A stretch of DNA of 64,000 bases, taken from Haloarcula marismortui ATCC 43049. Lineage in GTDB: Archaea; Halobacteriota; Halobacteria; Halobacteriales; Haloarculaceae. The stretch is from the NCBI RefSeq assembly GCF_000011085.1, contig NC_006396.1, positions 3,067,725 through 3,131,724 on the forward strand, given 5' to 3'. Made by a program: the position numbers and the translations under genes. Below the pieces are notes generated by a model, which saw nothing but the letters and a program-made list of their open reading frames with translations, did not search any database and was not told where the DNA came from. The stretch's first letter is position 1, and each line of letters begins with the position of its first letter. This document shows, in pieces, positions 50,704-60,680 of the stretch.

Positions 50704-51870
50704 TCAGTCACGACTGGACAGATGGTCACCGAGTTCGTTGGCGACACGGGCACCCAGACCCTGTTTTTCCCCAACGTACTCCGTGGCCGCGTCTGCGTCG
50801 ACAAGCAGGGCGCGCGTCTCGTCGTCGCCCATCACGCTCGCGTCGTTGGCGACCACGAAGGCCAGCCCGGCCCGCTCGCGTATCTCGCGGGCGCGCTCGA
50901 TCAGGGTTTCGTCGTCGCCTTCGGTTTCGACTTTGAAGCCGGCTATGGGAAGGTCCGGGTGGTCTGCCCGAACAGTGTCGATGAGCTTCGGCGTTGGTTC
51001 GAGCGTCAGCGTCAGTTCTGCCTGTCCGCTCTTGATCTTCTCGGGAGCCTGCTCAACGGTGTAATCTGAGATAGCGGCTGCCGAGATCAGCGCGTCAGCG
51101 GAGCCGGCGACCCGCCGGGTAGCCGCTGTCATCTCCGCGGCGGACTCGACCCGCTCGACAGTCGCGTAAGGAACGTCCGGCCCATCGTGGACCAGCGTCA
51201 CGTCGGCCCCGCGGACGTAACAGGCCCGCGCGACCGCCCGTCCGGTCCGCCCCGAGGATCGGTTCGAGAGCGTCCGAACGGGGTCGACTGATTCCGTGGT
51301 CGCGCCCGCGGTCACAACGACGTGCTCGTCGGCCAGCGGCCGGTCGCCCGCGGCCCGGGCGGTCGCTGTGACGATGGCCTCCTCAGTTGCGATCTTGGCT
51401 TTCCCCTCCTCGATTCGCGGGTCGACGAACTCGACGCCCCAGGACGCGACGCGGTCAATAGCGTCCAATACACCGGGGTGGTCGTACATCGGTTCGTGCA
51501 TCGCCGGCGCGACGACGACAGGCACGTCAGCACCGAGTGCGGTCGTCACACACGTCGTCACGGGCGTATCATCGATTGCCGCGGCAACCTTGCCGACGGT
51601 GTTTGCCGTCGCCGGTCCGAGCAAGAGCACGTCCCCCCAGCCCGAGCGCCCGCAGAGGTCGACGTGCTCGACACTGCCTGTGATTTCGGTAACGACCTCG
51701 TTGTCCGTCGCGAACTCAAGCGCCCACGGATGGATGATGCCCGTCGCGCTGTCGGTCATCACGGCCCGAACGGACGCCCCCTGTCGTCGGAGTTCGTGTG
51801 CGAGCTCCACCGTCTTGACGGCCGCGATAGACCCCGAAACCCCCAGAACGACGTTGACTCCGGTCAGCAT
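50704..51870 (-). CDS. coaBC: Bifunctional phosphopantothenoylcysteine decarboxylase/phosphopantothenate-cysteine ligase
   Basis: The protein has 388 residues. The N-terminal FMN decarboxylase CoaC part has GVSGSIAAVKTVELAHELRR, GPATANTVGKVA and the PAMHEPMY motif. The C-terminal CoaB ligase part has VVTAGATTESVDPVRTLSNR and SSGRTGRAVARAC. Together they turn phosphopantothenate and cysteine into phosphopantetheine for coenzyme A. It stands alone between two operons. Confidence 0.93.
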   Translation of the reverse strand: MLTGVNVVLGVSGSIAAVKTVELAHELRRQGASVRAVMTDSATGIIHPWALEFATDNEVVTEITGSVEHVDLCGRSGWGDVLLLGPATANTVGKVAAAIDDTPVTTCVTTALGADVPVVVAPAMHEPMYDHPGVLDAIDRVASWGVEFVDPRIEEGKAKIATEEAIVTATARAAGDRPLADEHVVVTAGATTESVDPVRTLSNRSSGRTGRAVARACYVRGADVTLVHDGPDVPYATVERVESAAEMTAATRRVAGSADALISAAAISDYTVEQAPEKIKSGQAELTLTLEPTPKLIDTVRADHPDLPIAGFKVETEGDDETLIERAREIRERAGLAFVVANDASVMGDDETRALLVDADAATEYVGEKQGLGARVANELGDHLSSRD

Positions 51871-51920
51871 ACCTGCGGGTTCGCGGTGCGGGGGTAAAAG
51901 CCCCTGTCTCTCCGGCGGCG

Positions 51921-53486
51921 CTAATCGCTGTCGTCGGCAGTCCGCTCGCCCCGGCTGCCGCTCCTGTCACCGCTGGTGTGTGGTCCCTCCTCATGTGCGT
52001 TCAGTGCGAGGGCGAACGCAGCTATCGCCAGCAGGACCAGTCCGAGCGCGAGTACCGAACTGAATGAGAGCCCGGCCGACGTGGTTGGAACCGCGACCGG
52101 GATGAGCACGTATCGAACGAACAGCACGAGGAGGATAGCCCCGGCGAGGACGGCCGCAGTTCCGGTGACGTGGACGAACTCGCTGTCCGTCGTTTCGGCG
52201 TCCCGGCCCAGTTGCTGCCCGATACTGCTGGCGTGCGCGCCGGCGTCCCAGACCAGTAGCGCCGCCGCGCTTCCGACGAGGACGAGTATCGGTGCGAGTC
52301 CGCGCTCAGCCCCGAGCAAGGTCATGACGAACAGCAGCCCGCTTCCGGTCGCGAATCCCGCCACCCGTCGCGACAGTACCTCTGCGCCGACTAGTTCGGC
52401 CAGCAGCGTGATGAGACCGCGGAGGACGGCGACCGAAATCAAGACGCCGAGCAGCAATACGGTAGCCGAGCCATAATGGCCGCCTCCGGTAAACGTGGGC
52501 GCTACTCGCCGGGTCACGCCGGCGGCAGTAAGGGCCAGTGCGCCCAGCAGCAGTCCCACAGCGGCCACGATACTGCCGGTCTGCCGTGCCAGTGACTGTC
52601 CGGGGTCGTCCCCGAGCCACTGTAGTAGCCACTGCCGGAGCCGTTCGACGATGAGGATAGCCAGTAACGCCAGAATCCCGGCTGCAAGGGGGAGATGGAG
52701 CGGGCCACTGAAGACGACCCGAAGGGCCGATCCGAGCACCGGGAGACTGTCGAGGAAGCGGTCAAACAGCATCTGCGCCGTCGGAACAAACGCCACGAGC
52801 AACTGCAGGCCAACGGCGGCCTTGAGCGGGGTGTCGATGTCCCACCAGTTTGTCCCCAGCAAGTCCAGTCGTTCGAGCGCCCGGTCGGTCGTCGCTGTGG
52901 GTGCCGGAACCCACGACTCCAGCGTCTCCGTGGCCCGGTCCAGCAACAACAGGGCAAGCAGGACCCCGGCCTGTAGCGTCACGAAGCCCACGAGCGGGTG
53001 GAGAGAGAAGCCAGTGACAACGCGAACAAACACCCAGGGGAGCCTGACGGCAGCGGCGACGGCACAGACAATTGTGACGATGACGCCAACCACCAGTACC
53101 ACGAAACTCTCATCAAGCATTGCCGAGAGTTCGTCCGTCGCATCGGCCGGCGGCACCAGCCCGCTACTCGCGTCGATGACGACGAGTGTGGCGGCCAGCG
53201 GGAATCCAAGCGCCACAACGAGCGACCAGTAGTCAGTCGCCAGTAGCGCGGTCCCACAGAACACGCCTGCGCCGATGATGATGAGGATACTGCCGCCAGC
53301 GATGCGCTCGCGGGCCTCGCTGCGGAGCGCCCAGACCCCGGCGGCGATACAGAGCCCGCCGCCGAAGCCGGCCAGCACTGGTATCGGGTCCACGACAGCG
53401 AGGCCGAGGACGAGCGAGACGAGCACTGCGACCGTTCCGGTCAGCGCCGCGCTCGACGCCGCCGGTCGATTGTCGAGTGCCGTCAT
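51921..53486 (-). CDS. Large membrane protein of the DUF58 operon (DUF7519-like)
   Basis: The protein has 521 residues from the ATG at 53486 (MTALDNRPAASSAALTGTVA) and about 12-14 hydrophobic helices, ending in an acidic/Arg tail. The ATG overlaps the DUF58 stop as ATGA, which settles the start against a frame two codons longer. It is the last gene of the operon. No catalytic motif; I recall the family only as a haloarchaeal DUF. Confidence 0.65.
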   Translation of the reverse strand: MTALDNRPAASSAALTGTVAVLVSLVLGLAVVDPIPVLAGFGGGLCIAAGVWALRSEARERIAGGSILIIIGAGVFCGTALLATDYWSLVVALGFPLAATLVVIDASSGLVPPADATDELSAMLDESFVVLVVGVIVTIVCAVAAAVRLPWVFVRVVTGFSLHPLVGFVTLQAGVLLALLLLDRATETLESWVPAPTATTDRALERLDLLGTNWWDIDTPLKAAVGLQLLVAFVPTAQMLFDRFLDSLPVLGSALRVVFSGPLHLPLAAGILALLAILIVERLRQWLLQWLGDDPGQSLARQTGSIVAAVGLLLGALALTAAGVTRRVAPTFTGGGHYGSATVLLLGVLISVAVLRGLITLLAELVGAEVLSRRVAGFATGSGLLFVMTLLGAERGLAPILVLVGSAAALLVWDAGAHASSIGQQLGRDAETTDSEFVHVTGTAAVLAGAILLVLFVRYVLIPVAVPTTSAGLSFSSVLALGLVLLAIAAFALALNAHEEGPHTSGDRSGSRGERTADDSD

Positions 53487-54808
53487 GCCCACCGCTCCGT
53501 TGCACGAATGAGGGCTTTCGCGAGCGGTTCCGTGGGCGTCCAGTCGACAACTCGAACTGTTCCTCGAAGGGTGTCGAGGCGGGCCGTTCGGTCGATTCGC
53601 TCGACGGTACGTCCCGGACTGTCACCGCCCGTCATGTCTGGGCTGACGACCGTGACTGCGTGTCCGTACGCCGCGAGTCGTTTTGCCGCATCGGCCGCCC
53701 GGTCGTCGAGCAGGGGCGTACAGAACACGACCTGTGACTCGCTCGGAATCGAGCGGTCGAGTGTCGCCACCGCATCGCCGCCGTCGGCGATTCCGTAGCG
53801 GTCTGCCATTTCAGTCGACGACTCCGCCGGCCGGGTTCGGGTGTTGGTGTCGAACAGCCACGAATCGCGAGTCCCAGAGGGCCCGGTGGCCGACCCGCTC
53901 ACAACACCCTTCAGGAACCTTTCCAATCGCTGTTCCTGTGCCCGGTTGGCCGATGGCTGTAGTGTCTCGCCACTGTCGTAGACGGCGGCACCGACGCGGT
54001 TGTCCATCCCTAGAAGCGCCGAACCGACCTGCTGGGCCGCGTAGGCACAGAACTGGACAGCCGTGGGCGCGTTTGCCTCGCCCGCAACAGAGTGTCGGGA
54101 ATCGACGAGCGTGATGACGGTGGCTGCTCGCGTCTCCTTGAACTCGATTGTCGCGAGCTCGTTCGTCTTCGCGAGGCGGTTCCAGTCGACGCGGCTCATC
54201 GGGTCCGAGGACTGGTGCTCGCGGATAGCGTAGAAGGCAAGCCCGTTCCCGCCGGCGTCTGTCGGGATACGCCCGGACTGGGAAAGCGTCTGGCCCGAGA
54301 GCGGAACGGTGTCCACACTGGCACTACACGAGAGTCCCGTCTCGACGGTGACCTGCTCGGCGAACTCGACGGTCCCGGTCAGGTTCCGGCAGACGACCGC
54401 CACGTCGGTGAACGCGTGGTCACCGCGCCGGGCGTCGACCGTGTAGGTGACTGAATCTGACGCCCCGGCTTCGAGATGGGTTCCGAACCGCGGGGAGCCG
54501 TCGACGACCTCCAGCCGCTCCGGGACGCCGTCGAGAACGCGAACGTCAGGCAGGGTCGCGTCCCCATCGTTCGTGAGCGTCAGCGTCACTGTCACCTCTG
54601 AGCCGGGGAGCGGGTCAATCGGTTCGACGTGGCGCTCGATTGTGAGCGTCGGCTCCGGGTCACCGATGGCCGCCTGATAGGCCGCGTACACCAGCGCCAC
54701 CGCTGCGACCATGAAAATCACCGGGTTCCCGGTGACGATACCGGCCCCGCCGGCCACCAGCGCGGCCGAGACGCCGACGTTGCGCTGGGTTGTTTCACGC
54801 GTTCTCAC
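53483..54808 (-). CDS. DUF58 domain protein (MoxR-associated type)
   Basis: The protein has 441 residues starting at a GTG (MRTRETTQRNVGVSAALVAG). Two N-terminal helices are followed by a beta-rich domain and the DUF58/vWA-like part with SDPMSRVDWNRLAKTNELAT and a later ATVITLVDSRHS metal-site-like strand. Such proteins usually work with a MoxR AAA ATPase in surface or complex assembly; no MoxR gene is in this window. It overlaps both neighbours by four bases. Confidence 0.85.
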   Translation of the reverse strand: MRTRETTQRNVGVSAALVAGGAGIVTGNPVIFMVAAVALVYAAYQAAIGDPEPTLTIERHVEPIDPLPGSEVTVTLTLTNDGDATLPDVRVLDGVPERLEVVDGSPRFGTHLEAGASDSVTYTVDARRGDHAFTDVAVVCRNLTGTVEFAEQVTVETGLSCSASVDTVPLSGQTLSQSGRIPTDAGGNGLAFYAIREHQSSDPMSRVDWNRLAKTNELATIEFKETRAATVITLVDSRHSVAGEANAPTAVQFCAYAAQQVGSALLGMDNRVGAAVYDSGETLQPSANRAQEQRLERFLKGVVSGSATGPSGTRDSWLFDTNTRTRPAESSTEMADRYGIADGGDAVATLDRSIPSESQVVFCTPLLDDRAADAAKRLAAYGHAVTVVSPDMTGGDSPGRTVERIDRTARLDTLRGTVRVVDWTPTEPLAKALIRATERWA

Positions 54809-55548
54809 GCGTGTTCACCCCGCTGGAGGCGGCGTATTTCGGCCGTCGCCGCCTCGACCTTCCGGTCGAACCCCTCGCCGCTGGCCCAGTCCCGTAGCTG
54901 CATCTCGATTGGCGGGCCGGGCGCGTCCGGGCCGCCGAGGAAGGTGGCTGCCCGGCGGTTGTCCGTCCACGAACCAGTGCGGACTTCTCGGGCCGCCGCC
55001 TCCATCGATATCTCCGCCGTTTCGACCAGCATCTGTCGCGCGGCCTCACGGAGCCTGTTCCTGATTTCCGACGCATAGCTCGCTTCGAGGCCGTTGTACG
55101 GGTCGACGCGTCCGTCGATTTTCTCGAGCAACTCGTCGATGTCGTCGCCGACCAGTTCGCCGGATTCTGCCTGTGTCGCTTCCGGTTCTAGCAGTTCATC
55201 GAGCAACTCCGTCGATCTGTCGCCTGTCTCGTCGTCACGATACGGGTCACGCGGCTGGCTCCCTTTTATCGGCGGCAGAGCGGAATCCTGTGTCCGAACA
55301 ACCGTGTACAGGCCGAAAACGCCGATTACGGCGGCGCTGACGCTTGCAACAAGCTGTAGTTGTCTGGCCGTTCCGCTCCCGACATCCGGGAGCACTGAGG
55401 GGAAAGTAACGACGAACACTGCCCCAGCAAGCGCGGCGAGTCCCAGCAGGGTGTACTGGACGAACCTGCGCCCCGGTGCCGGGCGGTCGACACTGATATC
55501 GATGGTTGCGCTGGCAGCTTCCCCCTGTTGTGATTCAGCATCACTCAT
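54805..55548 (-). CDS. Two-helix membrane protein of the DUF58 operon (DUF7269-like)
   Basis: The protein has 247 residues: an acidic N terminus, two helices (FVQYTLLGLAALAGAVFVVT and LQLVASVSAAVIGVFGLYTV), then a charged helical domain (VDPYNGLEASYASEIRNRLR). It overlaps the DUF4129 stop and the DUF58 start, so it belongs to the same unit. Function unknown. Confidence 0.65.
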   Translation of the reverse strand: MSDAESQQGEAASATIDISVDRPAPGRRFVQYTLLGLAALAGAVFVVTFPSVLPDVGSGTARQLQLVASVSAAVIGVFGLYTVVRTQDSALPPIKGSQPRDPYRDDETGDRSTELLDELLEPEATQAESGELVGDDIDELLEKIDGRVDPYNGLEASYASEIRNRLREAARQMLVETAEISMEAAAREVRTGSWTDNRRAATFLGGPDAPGPPIEMQLRDWASGEGFDRKVEAATAEIRRLQRGEHA

Positions 55549-56654
55549 CAGTCGTCACCCCTTCCAAGGAGTTCTCTGAGAGCGGCACGAGCCGATTCTG
55601 TTCGGTCCCCGGTCGCCGACCGCCCGCCGTATTCGACCTCCCGAAAGAGGACAGTTAGCCGGCGCACGGGCTCGGCCGGAAGTCCACTGTCGATAGCCCG
55701 GCGGGCGTACTCCCCGGGCGTCGCCGTCTCGGGGTCCGACACTGACACGCGGTCAGCTAGCAGCGCCCAGGCTTCCTGCACCGACAGTGAATCGATGTCC
55801 GGCCCGTCATCCGTCTCACTCGTTGATTCGGTGGCCGTCGACTGTCTTTGCTCCGAGTCCGACGAGCCAAACAGCGACGGGCTGTCGACGCCACTCCGAA
55901 CGGAGGCAAGGAAGCCGCCGCTCCCGCCGAAGCCGCTGAGGGCTCTGAACGGCGCGACTGAGAGCGACCCGAGCGCACTCGGCAGGCCGGCGACTCCCCG
56001 CAGTGACATTGTGCCGACCGACCCGACCCCCGTCGACAATCCGGCCAGGATACCGCCGGAGACAGCACTGATACCGGCCCCGACTCGTGAGAGCGCCGCC
56101 GACCCCGAGAGCAACGCGGTGGTCGTTACCTTCGGAATCCGGCCGATAGTCCGCCCAATCGTCCCGTTCGAAACTGCCGAAACGACTGTCTTGGCCAGCT
56201 TGCCGATGATAGGGTGCAGTCGGAGTCCAACGTCTGTCCACCCGCCACCCTCCGCGTTCGATGCGGCCCGGATAACGCCGACTGCAACGATACCGAACCC
56301 GCCGATCAGCGCCAGCCCGAACAGCTTCACCAGAATGGGTGACCCACTGTCTTCGCCGTCGCCGGCCGCCGGCGTTTCTGTCGCTGTCTCCGTGGGTGTT
56401 GGCGTCGCCGCCGGCTCATCGTTTGTCGCCTGTGGCGTCGTCGCTGCCCTATCGCTCGTCGCTACCGGCGTCGGCCCACCGTCGATTTCGTCGGGCCCTG
56501 TTCCGTCGGGCGTGGCCGGCCCGCTCGCTCGGCTGTCGAGGGGGCCGCTTGACTCGAATTCGACGCCGATTGCGCCGGGAAACAGCGCCGTGCCGAACAG
56601 AACAGCGACTGCACAGAGGAGGGCGAGGGCGGCACGCACCAGCTTTGTTGACAC
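55548..56654 (-). CDS. DUF4129 domain protein (transglutaminase-associated/MoxR operon)
   Basis: The protein has about 368 residues from a GTG at 56654 (MSTKLVRAALALLCAVAVLF), a signal-like helix, then a Thr/Ala/Pro-rich stretch, a second helix (VKLFGLALIGGFGIVAVGVI), a Gly/Ser-rich region and the C-terminal DUF4129 part VQEAWALLADRVSVSDPETA and PGEYARRAIDSGLPAEPVRR. The longer GTG start at 56696 would put a TATA-like AAATATTT inside the gene, so the shorter one is preferred. It is the first gene of the operon. Confidence 0.75.
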   Translation of the reverse strand: MSTKLVRAALALLCAVAVLFGTALFPGAIGVEFESSGPLDSRASGPATPDGTGPDEIDGGPTPVATSDRAATTPQATNDEPAATPTPTETATETPAAGDGEDSGSPILVKLFGLALIGGFGIVAVGVIRAASNAEGGGWTDVGLRLHPIIGKLAKTVVSAVSNGTIGRTIGRIPKVTTTALLSGSAALSRVGAGISAVSGGILAGLSTGVGSVGTMSLRGVAGLPSALGSLSVAPFRALSGFGGSGGFLASVRSGVDSPSLFGSSDSEQRQSTATESTSETDDGPDIDSLSVQEAWALLADRVSVSDPETATPGEYARRAIDSGLPAEPVRRLTVLFREVEYGGRSATGDRTESARAALRELLGRGDD

Positions 56655-56680
56655 TACGAGACCGTTTCCAGCGACAGAGT

Positions 56681-56689
56681 AAATATTTT
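56681..56689 (-). promoter_or_regulatory. TATA-like box of the DUF4129/DUF58 operon
   Basis: The minus strand reads AAAATATTT here, 26 nt before the GTG at 56654. It supports that start over the upstream GTG at 56696. Confidence 0.5.
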
Positions 56690-56755
56690 CCCTCACTGTG
56701 TGACTGTCCGAACAGAAAACCTTTCATTCGCTGTGGATATAGCAGAACTACCCCT

Positions 56756-57817
56756 ATGCGGACACTGACTCGCCGTATGCTGTGGACCCTCTTGCTCCTC
56801 GTCGCTGTCGATATCGCTGTGGTTGCGACCGCGGCGGTGCTCCTGACACCCTGGCTTGTGCCGGTGCGGAATGCCGTCGCGGCTCACCTCCCGTTCGGTG
56901 GTGCATCGGCACGCATCGCCTGGTGGATAGCCATTCTCACCCCTGCTCTTGTGGCGTTTGTCTGGGCACAGCTCCGGTACACCAGCGCCCAGACGATGGC
57001 CGAGGTTGACGCTCGCATCGTCGGCCCCGATGAGTACCCTGCCCTCCACGAACGGGTGCAACGGCTCGCGCAACTGGCCGACCTCACGCCGCCACGGATT
57101 GCCGTCGCGGACGCCGACGTACCGAACAGTTTCGCTATCGGGACGCTTGGCGGCGCGACGGTGGTCGTCAGCGAGGGGCTCCTCTCGGCGCTCGACGGCG
57201 ACGAACTTGATGCCGTGCTGGCCCACGAACTCATGCACGTCGCCAACCGCGACGCGACCGTCATGACACTGGCCAGCTTCCTTCCGTCGCTGACCAACGG
57301 CGAGTACGACCCGCTTGCGGACCTGCTTCCCGGCGGGAGTCGCTACGCGCTCGGGCTGGTCGCGCTCGGTTTCGCGTACGTGTTCAGTGCCCGGGTGCTT
57401 GCGGCCCCCTTCGGAAGCCTCTCGTTCACGCTGGGGTTTCTGTTTCTGTTTGCGGTGACAGTCCTGTTGGGCAGCGTCGCGCTGGGTGTGTTCACTGCTC
57501 CCGTCGTCGTCCTCGGACGGTCGCTCTCACGCGCTCGGGAGTTTGCTGCCGACCGGAGCGCGGCCCAGCTGACCGGCGACCCCGCCGCGCTCGTCGGGGC
57601 GTTAGAGACGCTCGACAGCGGGGTCGACGACCGGCCGGGGACGGACAAACGCTCCGCGTACGCGGGCGTCCGCGGACTGTGCTTCCTTCCCTACGGGTTC
57701 GATACGGCGGCGTCGAGCGATTCCCTGGCTACCGAAACACGGTCACACCCGCCGACGACGGAGCGGGTCGAACGACTGCAGTCAGTCGCACGCTCGCTCG
57801 AAACAGGGTCAGTCTGA
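56756..57817 (+). CDS. htpX: M48 family metallopeptidase (HtpX-like)
   Basis: The protein has 353 residues from the ATG at 56756 (MRTLTRRMLWTLLLLVAVDI). Two N-terminal helices precede the zinc protease domain with the H157ELMH161 motif (AHELMHVANRD), and further helices lie at about 200-260; the third zinc ligand is probably the Glu in SRAREFAADRSAAQL. HtpX proteases degrade damaged membrane proteins. Its last nine bases overlap the convergent flavoprotein gene. Confidence 0.88.
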   Translation: MRTLTRRMLWTLLLLVAVDIAVVATAAVLLTPWLVPVRNAVAAHLPFGGASARIAWWIAILTPALVAFVWAQLRYTSAQTMAEVDARIVGPDEYPALHERVQRLAQLADLTPPRIAVADADVPNSFAIGTLGGATVVVSEGLLSALDGDELDAVLAHELMHVANRDATVMTLASFLPSLTNGEYDPLADLLPGGSRYALGLVALGFAYVFSARVLAAPFGSLSFTLGFLFLFAVTVLLGSVALGVFTAPVVVLGRSLSRAREFAADRSAAQLTGDPAALVGALETLDSGVDDRPGTDKRSAYAGVRGLCFLPYGFDTAASSDSLATETRSHPPTTERVERLQSVARSLETGSV

Positions 57818-58549
57818 ATCCTGCTCGACGCTCGGATGCATCGTCGGCTCGCCCGGCATCGGCTCTTCAAAGTACCGTCGCATAACCTCCAGAGACTCCT
57901 GTTCGCGCTTCTTGCGCTCCGCCTCGTCGATCTCCTCACAGCCCGGCGGAACCGGTCGGTCGCGGCCAGTGAAATATCCCTCCGGCGCGGTCCAGTCGTG
58001 ATAGAAGTCGGTGTCGGAGTCCTCCAGCAGCGTGAGCCCGACCTGTGCGCCGTGGCCCGCGGCGACGATGGTCTGGTGGTGCTGCTCGGCCAGCCGGCCG
58101 GCCGCGTACAGCCCCTTAATATCGGTCCGGCCCTGCTCGTCGGTCGAGATGAACTGCTTCGACCCACGGTCGATGAGTGAGAGGTCCAGCCCCTCCAGAT
58201 ACGACGGGTCCGACCAGGACGCGGCGATGAGGTAGGTCGCGTCGTATGACTCGCCGTCGGTACAGGTTACCTCGAAGCCCTCCGCAGTTTCCGTCACCTG
58301 TTCGGCTTCGCCGTCGATGAACCAGACACCGGCGCGACGCGCCTGTGCCCGCATGAGTTCGAGCAGGAGCCGGGGGTTGATTCCCGCCGGAAACCCGGGG
58401 TAGTTCTCCAAGTGGGCATTGCGGTTCAGTATCGACTCACCGGTCGAGATGATCCGGGTCGACAGGTCGGCGCGAGCGGTATAGATCGCCGCCGACAGTC
58501 CGGCGACGCCGCCGCCCACGATGATGACTTCTTCGCGGTCGGTTGGCAT
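57809..58549 (-). CDS. Thioredoxin-reductase-like flavoprotein without CxxC
   Basis: The protein has 246 residues from the ATG at 58549 (MPTDREEVIIVGGGVAGLSA). The FAD loop GGGVAGLSAAIYTARADLST, the ENYPGFPAGINPRLLLELMR segment and the C-terminal FAD motif KGLYAAGRLAEQHHQTIVAA are those of thioredoxin reductase-like proteins. It lacks the redox CxxC and the NADPH domain appears reduced (no GGGxxA second loop). It may be a haloarchaeal variant oxidising another thiol or quinone. Its stop overlaps htpX by nine bases. Confidence 0.8.
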   Translation of the reverse strand: MPTDREEVIIVGGGVAGLSAAIYTARADLSTRIISTGESILNRNAHLENYPGFPAGINPRLLLELMRAQARRAGVWFIDGEAEQVTETAEGFEVTCTDGESYDATYLIAASWSDPSYLEGLDLSLIDRGSKQFISTDEQGRTDIKGLYAAGRLAEQHHQTIVAAGHGAQVGLTLLEDSDTDFYHDWTAPEGYFTGRDRPVPPGCEEIDEAERKKREQESLEVMRRYFEEPMPGEPTMHPSVEQDSD

Positions 58550-58704
58550 GGACGGATGTTTCCAGCGGGGGCCAAGAAACATGCCGGTTTGAGACCTATA
58601 GACGGAGAGCAGCCAGTAACGGCCCCATCAAGGCACACACCGGGCGATACAGTTTCTGAGACTACCCGAAGCCTCATAACGATACACCTACTAAAGGCGT
58701 CGTA

Positions 58705-59919
58705 ATGACCGACACCGTCGACGAGGTCGATATGCCGTACGACGATGACGCGTCTCAGCAACAGAAGATCGAGGCGCTGCAGGAGCGGCTAGAGGTGCTC
58801 GAATCGCAGAATGAGGAGATGCGCGACAAGCTGCTGGACGCGAACGCGGAAAACAACAAGTACCAGCAGAAGCTCGAACGACTTACGCACGAGAATAAGA
58901 AGCTCAAGCAGTCACCGCTGTTTGTCGCGACCGTTCAGGAACTCTCCAGCGATGGCGTGATTATCAAACAGCACGGCAACAATCAGGAGGCCCTGACAGA
59001 GGTCACCGACGAGATGCGCGAGGAACTCGAACCCGACGACCGCGTCGCTGTCAACAACTCGCTCTCTATCGTCAAGCAGCTCGATGACGAGACCGACGTT
59101 CGCGCTCGCGTGATGCAGGTCGACCAGTCGCCGGATGTCACATTCGCCGACATCGGCGGTATCGAAGAGCAGATGGAAGAAGTCCGCGAGACCGTCGAGA
59201 TGCCGCTGAAGAGCCCGGAGATGTTCGAAGACGTGGGCATCGACCCGCCGAGTGGTGTTCTGCTGCACGGCCCGCCCGGTACCGGCAAAACGATGCTAGC
59301 GAAGGCCGTCGCCAACGAGACCGACGCGACCTTCATCAAGATGGCCGGCTCCGAACTGGTCCACAAGTTCATCGGTGAGGGCGCGAAGCTCGTCCGGGAC
59401 CTGTTCGAACTGGCCCGTCAGGAGGAGCCTGCCGTCGTCTTCATCGACGAGATCGACGCTATCGCGGCCAAGCGAACGGAGTCAAAGACCTCCGGCGACG
59501 CCGAGGTTCAGCGGACGATGATGCAACTACTCTCGGAGATGGACGGCTTCGATGACCGCGGTGACATCCGTATCATCGCCGCGACGAACCGCTTCGACAT
59601 GCTCGACCGTGCTATCCTCCGCCCCGGCCGCTTCGACCGCCTTATCGAGGTCCCGAACCCCGACCTCGAAGGTCGCAAGCAGATCTTCCAGATCCACACC
59701 CGTAGCATGAACGTCGCCGACGACGTGGACTTCGAGGCGCTGGCCGAGGATATTCAGGACGCCTCCGGTGCTGACGTGAAAGCCATCTGTACCGAGGCCG
59801 GGATGTTCGCCATCCGCGACGACCGGACCGAGGTCACGATGGCAGACTTCCACAACGCTTGGGAGAAGATTCAGCAGGAAGAGACCGACGACGAGGACGT
59901 CTCCCGGACGTTCGCCTGA
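58705..59919 (+). CDS. pan: Proteasome-activating nucleotidase (PAN)
   Basis: The protein has 404 residues. An N-terminal coiled coil (about 10-75; [20 protein letters not shown]) is followed by the OB domain, then the AAA domain with Walker A GPPGTGKT (189-196), Walker B VVFIDEID and the second-region-of-homology RPGRFDR. It unfolds proteins and opens the 20S proteasome gate. The C terminus is TFA, a phenylalanine variant of the HbYX gate-opening motif. It stands alone in the window. Confidence 0.95.
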   Translation: MTDTVDEVDMPYDDDASQQQKIEALQERLEVLESQNEEMRDKLLDANAENNKYQQKLERLTHENKKLKQSPLFVATVQELSSDGVIIKQHGNNQEALTEVTDEMREELEPDDRVAVNNSLSIVKQLDDETDVRARVMQVDQSPDVTFADIGGIEEQMEEVRETVEMPLKSPEMFEDVGIDPPSGVLLHGPPGTGKTMLAKAVANETDATFIKMAGSELVHKFIGEGAKLVRDLFELARQEEPAVVFIDEIDAIAAKRTESKTSGDAEVQRTMMQLLSEMDGFDDRGDIRIIAATNRFDMLDRAILRPGRFDRLIEVPNPDLEGRKQIFQIHTRSMNVADDVDFEALAEDIQDASGADVKAICTEAGMFAIRDDRTEVTMADFHNAWEKIQQEETDDEDVSRTFA

Positions 59920-60046
59920 TTTCGGCAGCGCTTCGCTCCGATGCTCCGTGTTTTTCGTGTCAGTAGTCACCGCTTTAACCCACAATTGCGCTGTCGTACT
60001 CGCCCGTTTCAGAACACAGTTACCACTCCGGTCCTGAACTGCTGGT

Positions 60047-60628
60047 ATGGCCGTCGCAGATACACTCCAGTCGCGTGCCCGCGCTCGTCCGCGGCTCGTC
60101 ACTGCCGTCGTCTCGGTCGTTGGCTACGCGCTCGTGTTCGGCGCGTTCGGCGGTGTGTTGCCGCTCCCCGAGTTTTCGAAGGACATCGTTATTCTGCTGG
60201 GTGATGCAATCGCCGTCGTCAACAGTATCGCGCTGCTCGCAATCGTCGCCGGCGTCTACTTCATCAAGAACAATGAGGTCCAGAAACACCGCGCGGCGAT
60301 GCTGACCGCGTTCACGCTCATCATGGTGTTTCTGGCGCTGTATATCCTCAAAGTCGGCGGCGGCTTCGAGAAGGAAATCGTCGCCGAGGGGTTCGTCTGG
60401 ACGGCGTACATCGTGATGCTCGCCATCCACATCCTGCTGTCCGCGGTGTCCGTGCCCGTCGTCGTTCACGCGGTCGTGCTCGGGCTGACCCACTCCCCCG
60501 CCGAGCTTAGAGAGACGATTCATGCCCGTGTGGGTCGCATCGCCGTCTCCGCCTGGGGACTGAGCCTATTTCTCGGGCTCGTCACCTACGTCATGCTGAA
60601 CCACATCTACGGCTGGGTCCCCCGCTGA
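60047..60628 (+). CDS. DUF420 membrane protein (CtaG/Cox-associated type)
   Basis: The protein has 193 residues with five helices. The DUF420 pattern KHRAAMLTAFTLIMVFLALY and the conserved His-containing HILLSAVSVPVVVHAVVLG are clear; histidines at the membrane edge may bind heme or copper. DUF420 proteins are linked to cytochrome c oxidase assembly. A TATA-like element is not obvious. Confidence 0.85.
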   Translation: MAVADTLQSRARARPRLVTAVVSVVGYALVFGAFGGVLPLPEFSKDIVILLGDAIAVVNSIALLAIVAGVYFIKNNEVQKHRAAMLTAFTLIMVFLALYILKVGGGFEKEIVAEGFVWTAYIVMLAIHILLSAVSVPVVVHAVVLGLTHSPAELRETIHARVGRIAVSAWGLSLFLGLVTYVMLNHIYGWVPR

Positions 60629-60680
60629 GCGCGTGTCGGGTGGCGAACGATTTTGCCGGCCGCCGCCGTAGGCCACGGCA

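Noticed and set aside
48998..51064. Open frame of 688 codons on the plus strand
   Set aside because: It runs antisense through mnhG, mnhF, mnhE and part of coaBC, which are all certain. No domain is visible in it.
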